Positions 59,209 to 64,000 of a DNA stretch of 64,000 bases are shown here, piece by piece. The first letter of the stretch is position 1, and the number at the start of each line of letters is the position of its first letter. A program made the position numbers and the translations under genes. The DNA is from Mesodorylaimus sp. YZB2_4 (lineage: Eukaryota > Nematoda > Enoplea > Dorylaimida > Dorylaimidae). The notes beneath the pieces were generated by a model, which saw only the letters and a list, made by a program, of their open reading frames with translations, searched no databases and was not told the DNA's origin. The stretch spans positions 62,001 through 126,000 of the forward strand of contig JASANH010001196.1 of the NCBI GenBank assembly GCA_030248295.1, in the 5' to 3' direction.

Positions 59209-61113
59209 TTTTAATGTGAACCAAAACTAAAACGAGTGAATTGTGGACCTGTGGCCAGCGCAGAGTTGTTTTTTTCTGGAGTTTTAAAGCAGTAGGAAAT
59301 CCTTCGGAGGCAAGATTTCGTGCATGCACTTTAGAATACTCGTATACACTGAAGGCGTTTCCAAAGTAGAAGAAAAACAACATTGGCACAGCAGCGGTAT
59401 GCCAGTTTGCAATGATGCCGCTAGCTACGAGTAGGTTCCATGTCGGAAAAGCATGATCGGCGTCTCTGGTGAGAGTCGAATGAATAAGTTAAAACAAGAC
59501 TATTGATTAGCCCGCGGACCGAAATTGACAACAAATGCACTTTTTCGCTCGAATAGAAAATTAGTATGCGCAAGGACTGAATGATTCAGTGGCACATGCC
59601 TAATTATTTGTCGCTATTATATCCCACCTTTCCAGGAGGAATATTATAGCGATAATACGTACAGTACCCTTCCTTTCCAGGCTAGGCAAGGTACCCAGGT
59701 GAGTTGGTTCCCCTGTGCCAGCCACTGGCGCAAAGGCCAGCGCTTGCACTAACTAATGATTGGCATTGGAGAGGAGAGACGGCTTATGAGCCAACGACAT
59801 CTTTTGGTTTGTTTCAACATTAAAGCGGGTTCAACAATGGCGCTCGAATTCAAATAAATCGCTTGAATTTTGTAGTGGCCTATATTCACTCACGCGAGTG
59901 ATGGAGGTCGTATAAACCACCTAGAATGTGCGGACTGACCTGATGAAAGGTGCTTTCGTTGACACTATGCCTAGAATCGTTCCACCTGCCTGATATGAGT
60001 ACGGCCTAAGCACCAAGTTCAAATGCTGGAGGAAAAAATCAATAAAAGCATGATTACCTTTTACTCCTGTTTTTCGCTAGGTATCTGTGCTGACAATGAT
60101 GTTTCGTGATCTGTGGATGATTGTGTGATAAAAACCTTTTTTGCTGGATTTAGTTCCTGGATATACGCACGTAGCAGTTTAACCCGCAGCAGGCACTACA
60201 GAAAATAGCCTTAGGTTATACTGTACTGGGCAGTACGGTTGCCAATTCAAGAACTGTGAGCCTGTGTCTGCACTCTATGTAACTCTCCCCTTGAGAGGGG
60301 CCTCGACTACAAGACATCACCACCAACCAAGAGCGGCAGCTCTTTGTAGCACATCTACAGGACAGCATGCATGCACAGCCACAGATTTTCTATTCAATGG
60401 CGGGTGAGCTCTGATCGTGAGCCCAGCCTGCCTTCGACAGCTGTCTATACCCGTTTCGCTTTGAACACGCCTGCCATGCCTTGTTGCGTCCTGCCACATT
60501 AGCTACACTGTTTACGGTCTGGCAGAAAACAATTACCGTGTCAGGACTTTATCTCTGGCTTACTGCCATGAAATGCTGCTCGCCCACCAGCCGTCTTGAT
60601 GATCTGCTGCTCACAAGCAGCTCGTAGGAAACACGGCATGCTACTGCAAGGCTTGGCAAGGTTGGCCATACCAACAGTTTTGCATCCTCTCTAGACCCTA
60701 AAATTATGAAATACATGTGATGTAGTGAGTCAGTCGGTGCCTCAGTTAGGCGCGTCACACGTGCTCGTGCGCAACGTCAACAAAGGTTTCTAATTTTCAC
60801 AAGTCCTGCTGAGGTACCCACCTCCTGCAGGACTCGTAGTATCTCCAAAAAGACCTTCGTAACTAAGGATTGAACCCACTAGATCGAATCCCCGCTAGAA
60901 AGCAGTGGAGGCAGACGAACGCTGAACCACATTGTAGCAAACTAGGCCTTCAATTTGCCAACTTTCTGAACATCTGACTCAGACCTTGGGGTATTTCACA
61001 GTCTGCAGCATTGCCAGCTGGTGCTGGCAGTTTACTGTGCAACGCGATAAAACTTTTATTCAACATATCATCCTCTGATACATCAACCTTCTCTCACAAT
61101 TCGTAAGATCGGC
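59209..61113. other. No gene seen
   Basis: Between the GPCR and the expansin-like gene. A tRNA-like segment is at about 60855-60935; the rest shows only short frames. Confidence 0.45.
60855..60935 (-). repeat. tRNA-like sequence
   Basis: On the minus strand an A-box-like TGTGGTTCAGCGT and a B box GGGTTCAATCC are about 50 bp apart, close to tRNA spacing. The middle does not form a clean anticodon arm. Probably a SINE head or tRNA pseudogene. Confidence 0.4.
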
Positions 61114-62057
61114 TTATCGCCAAATGTTTACTCCAGTTGACTTCTTGCAGTCCTTCAACTTGAATGAAGCTTTAGAACCATCTTCGTAGGTGAATGTCAC
61201 CGATGCGCTGTCAATGAATTTTGGCTGCCCCTGTCCATCGAAATCGAAATATCCGCTACCCGATTGAAACCTGCCATTTACGCCAGCCGCCACTGCACTT
61301 TTGACTATTTTTCCGCCCGTGTTGAACACACCCAAACTAGTGAAATAAGCTTGGGGGCTACTGAATGGACGAGTGTAACAAACTGGGCCAGCAGCATTGA
61401 AGGGGTTGGTTTTTGACAATTCAACAGAACATTGAGCAATACCCGGCGGTTTGTTGCCAGTAGCCAAGTTCCAGGTTTTCCTGATCAAATCCACGCCGCA
61501 ACTGCCTGAACCTAGATTGCACGTACTGGCGACTACTGCCTCCACTGATGAACCACCACAGTTCACCCGTAACACCTGTCCGCAAAGACCATTTCGCCAG
61601 GCCAGATTGCCCAGATCAGGCGACTGACCTAGGGCCAAAGCGTGCTGAATCTTGTATCTACCTTGGGGCATTTGACAGCCTCCAGAATCGGTAGAGTCGG
61701 CCCACATAGTACCTTTGGCAGTCGCTGTTGCACCTACAAAACTCTTCTTGTAGTTATGCTATTTTGAGATGATATGTTTCCTGTTAGCCGTGCGTTTCAC
61801 ATGCATCAGTTTTCTCTGACAGTTCTTTACGGTTTGAAAGCTCAAAATCCGAGTGTCCAGGTATCTGAGCGATATGGGCTTTCAACTTTGACCGCCGCCA
61901 TTCTATCTCCCAACAGAAAAAGAGCTGCACGGCTAACAGAAACATACTAGTCCACTAGAAACACACAACGCATGCCACAAAAACCTTTCTTACCTGAGGG
62001 CAACCTTGCAACGAATACCGCCAAAGATACAAGGACAGCGGCAAAACCTTGATGCAT
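61114..62057 (-). CDS. Secreted expansin-like double-psi beta-barrel protein
   Basis: Exon 1 is 62057-61994, exon 2 is 61733-61114; 227 aa. Exon 1 encodes a signal peptide (MHQGFAAVLVSLAVFVARLP). The mature part starts GATATAKGTMWADSTDSGGC and continues with a barwin/RlpA-like barrel: LAWRNGLCGQVLRVNC, VEAVVASTCNLGSGSCGVDL, then PPGIAQCSVELSKTNP. The Asp in GVDL and the Cys pairs are those expected in expansins and related barrels. The C-terminal 90 residues (GRFQSGSGYFDFDGQGQPKF, VTFTYEDGSKASFKLKDC) look like a beta domain that may replace the usual expansin binding domain. Expansins loosen cellulose-type walls without hydrolysis. A TATA-like ATATAAG lies at about 62134-62140. Assignment to the superfamily is fairly safe; substrate is unknown. 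Confidence 0.7.
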
Positions 62058-62133
62058 CGTCAAAACTTGTTCAGCGGGAGAATCGTTTAAACTTTAGTCG
62101 ATGGAATAGGGCACCGTAGTTTTCGCCGTCCTT

Positions 62134-62140
62134 ATATGGG
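62134..62140 (-). promoter_or_regulatory. TATA-like box of the expansin-like gene
   Basis: ATATAAG on the minus strand, about 80 bp upstream of the start codon, similar spacing to the TATA boxes of the poly-Cys genes. Confidence 0.5.
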
Positions 62141-62497
62141 AGCGTGCGTGTAGCATGCAATGTAGATTCAGCGAGTAAAATGAAAAGGATGAGTCAATAA
62201 GTTAAAATGTGCTTTCAGTGCAGACTCGATGAATAGCAATGGGTCGGCTCCTCTTTGAGTCGGCGTTCCTGTTAGACACTTTCAGTTAGAATAAAGAATT
62301 GCAATGACGAACAATCGCTGCAGCTGGGCATTTATTAGGAAGCACTCAGTGCAGGGATTGCAGACTTTTGTGGAAAGCAGGTTGCCATTGGTGCACTATA
62401 AGTTTCAAAGCTGCAACCATGCTGCGGGCGTGTGGGAAAATGCGACCGAGTAAAATCGGAGGGACCAAAGCGAGGCAAGACTTGTGACTCTATGTAC

Positions 62498-62852
62498 GGA
62501 GGGAGTTCAAAAAGTTCGTAGCCTGAGTACCTTCCGCATGAGCTGCGGCAGTGAAATTTGTATTTTACACTGCCACATATCTTACCAGAATCCCTGCCAA
62601 ACCTGCCCTGCCTTACCAAAAGTTTATGAGGGGACAGATTTTCGAGTGAAAAGTAAGTGAAACCAGCGACTGAAGCGTTTTTTTGAGGGGTGAGTAATAT
62701 TTCTTTTTTACGGGTATGCACGCGGTACACCAAAGTTTAACCCTCTAACGCATTGGTCTCAGAAGATGTTATGTCGACAATAGATAAGCATGGCATTGAA
62801 CAGTTTCAATTAAAATGTGGTCAGGCTACGAACTTTTTGAACTCCCCTCGTA
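62498..62852. mobile_element. MITE-like element with 25-27 bp inverted ends
   Basis: GGAGTTCAAAAAGTTCGTAG at the left end returns as CTACGAACTTTTTGAACTCC at the right, extending to TCAGGCTACG. The interior of about 300 bp has no gene. No clear target duplication was identified. Confidence 0.6.
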
Positions 62853-64000
62853 TCAATCTGGGATTGACGTCGCCTTGGGGGGGGGGGGGGCGATAATCCT
62901 CTCCCACTCGCCACAACGCTATAAGTGTACTGTAAGTCGTCAGGCGAATGTACACGCAAGAGATCGCAAACAGCGGCCAACCAGGTAGATACAGTAAACA
63001 AAGCATTTTGAGGATTTAGCAGGCCATTTTTTGCGGCTGTTGTAGTTATTGCATAAAATGCTTGCGCTGGTGCACAAACTAACGATAAGACTAGCCTGAC
63101 ACTGGCACTAGCATCGGCTTGGAAACTACGTAGGCTAAAACTTGCGCAGAAGCCGGAGCTAAAAGTGGCACTAGCACGGAACAAGCAGTAGCATCGACAA
63201 TGGCATTTGCGAAGGAAACGAAATCTGAAACTTGCACTGGCACTGGAACAGAAACTGCTACTGGTATTATCTGCATATAAGCAACTCCATTGCAAACGCA
63301 AGGTTTTATGTTCAAATGTCTGGAAAGAAAAGAGCATCGCTATAGCAGTAGATTGCCAGCAGAATTATCATTTGAATCAGAGCATATAACCATCACAGGA
63401 GAAAGATTATTCCCTGCAGATTTATAGGATCATCATTATTTCATCACAAAATCATGGTTTTGCGCCGTTTTCAGATTTTCTGTCAAGCTGATGCATCAGA
63501 CAGCGATGCCAGAAGCAGCGCTCGAGAACCCACTTCCAAATCACCCAGTCCTCTTCATATTCCATCCTATCGCAATTTCGCATGTACCCTCCCATCTGAT
63601 GGCCCAGTCGACCTTGCTATCCATCATAATCCCCCCACACACTGTAAACACTTTGCCTCTGCTTGCTGTTCTGAGACTCTCCCCGTCTCCTTATTGACTG
63701 CTCCATGAGTGCTGCTGACGTTTGCTGGCAGTTTATCGCAAAGTAGCGTTTCCAATACAGCGTCAAACGCTTTTAAACCCCTTTTACCTGGCTGACGATG
63801 AGCTTTTTAGCTTGAGTGCCCTGGGAGAAGATAGGTGAAGGTGGATGTAGATGTCGTGCAATGAATGAACATAGGGTTGGCTTCGCGAGAAAACATTACT
63901 GTGCTTATTTTCATGGAATTATAAAAGCTGTTTCAGTCTCTCGCAGCCACTTCAATATTTTAGCGGCGGGCTAGCGACTTGAAAGGCAAACAATTTTCCA
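62853..64000. other. Low-complexity and unassigned sequence to window end
   Basis: A poly-G run near 62876, then at 63090-63260 a loose repeat of ACTGGCACTAGC-type units that produces artificial Ser/Ala-rich frames. No gene recognised to the right edge. Confidence 0.45.

Noticed and set aside
62810..63337. 175-codon Ser/Ala-rich open frame
   Set aside because: It runs through a loose ACTGGCACTAGC repeat, a poly-G tract and the right end of a MITE, so composition explains the lack of stops.
1..64000. CRISPR array or bacterial operon structure
   Set aside because: No direct repeats with regular spacers, and the genes are spliced eukaryotic genes.

Overview
This window comes from a compact animal nuclear genome. 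Genes are cut by many short introns, most of about 45-60 bp with GT-AG ends. The proteins include metazoan families: a HES-type bHLH repressor ending in WRPW, a PIX-type RhoGEF (SH3-DH-PH), a two-pore potassium channel and a GT7 galactosyltransferase. The sequence does not let me name the phylum; an invertebrate with a gene-dense genome fits best.

Layout, left to right. 1-9.6 kb (-): SMC4, the condensin ATPase, 24 exons, cut by the left edge before its C-terminal ATPase half; its 2.7 kb second intron is packed with mobile elements. 10.4-13.9 kb (-): TAF4 of TFIID. 14.7-16.3 kb: a nest of tRNA-related SINEs around a hexamer-rich MITE. 19.3-21.7 kb: a ~1 kb inverted duplication carrying two divergent copies of a secreted precursor with 41 and 26 consecutive cysteines. 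22.7-23.7 kb (-): a broken non-LTR reverse transcriptase. 24.8-29.4 kb (-): eIF5B, 22 exons, divergent from the PIX-like RhoGEF at 30.2-33.9 kb (+). 34.6-39.2 kb (+): prolyl oligopeptidase, 19 exons. 39.6-41.2 kb (+): casein kinase 2 beta. 41.6-42.7 kb (-): intronless beta-1,4-galactosyltransferase. 45.0-47.0 kb (-): HES repressor with two CSL-type sites upstream. 53.2-56.5 kb (+): K2P channel. 56.8-57.9 kb: pogo/Tigger-like non-autonomous transposon. 58.2-59.2 kb (-): a divergent GPCR with an apparent frameshift. 61.1-62.1 kb (-): a secreted expansin-like double-psi beta-barrel protein.

The housekeeping genes are independent units and do not form a pathway. The main novelty is the poly-cysteine precursor pair. 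Each has a signal peptide, nine Lys-Arg sites and a Cys homopolymer flanked by TKR-G and GKR, the pattern of a peptide released by proprotein convertase and possibly amidated. I know of no described family with this design. The two copies are nearly identical at the promoters and first exons and diverge toward their outer 3' ends.

Exon coordinates were read by eye from splice signals and reading frame; total coding lengths were checked for phase. Small errors of a base or two remain possible, and boundaries of repeats are approximate.
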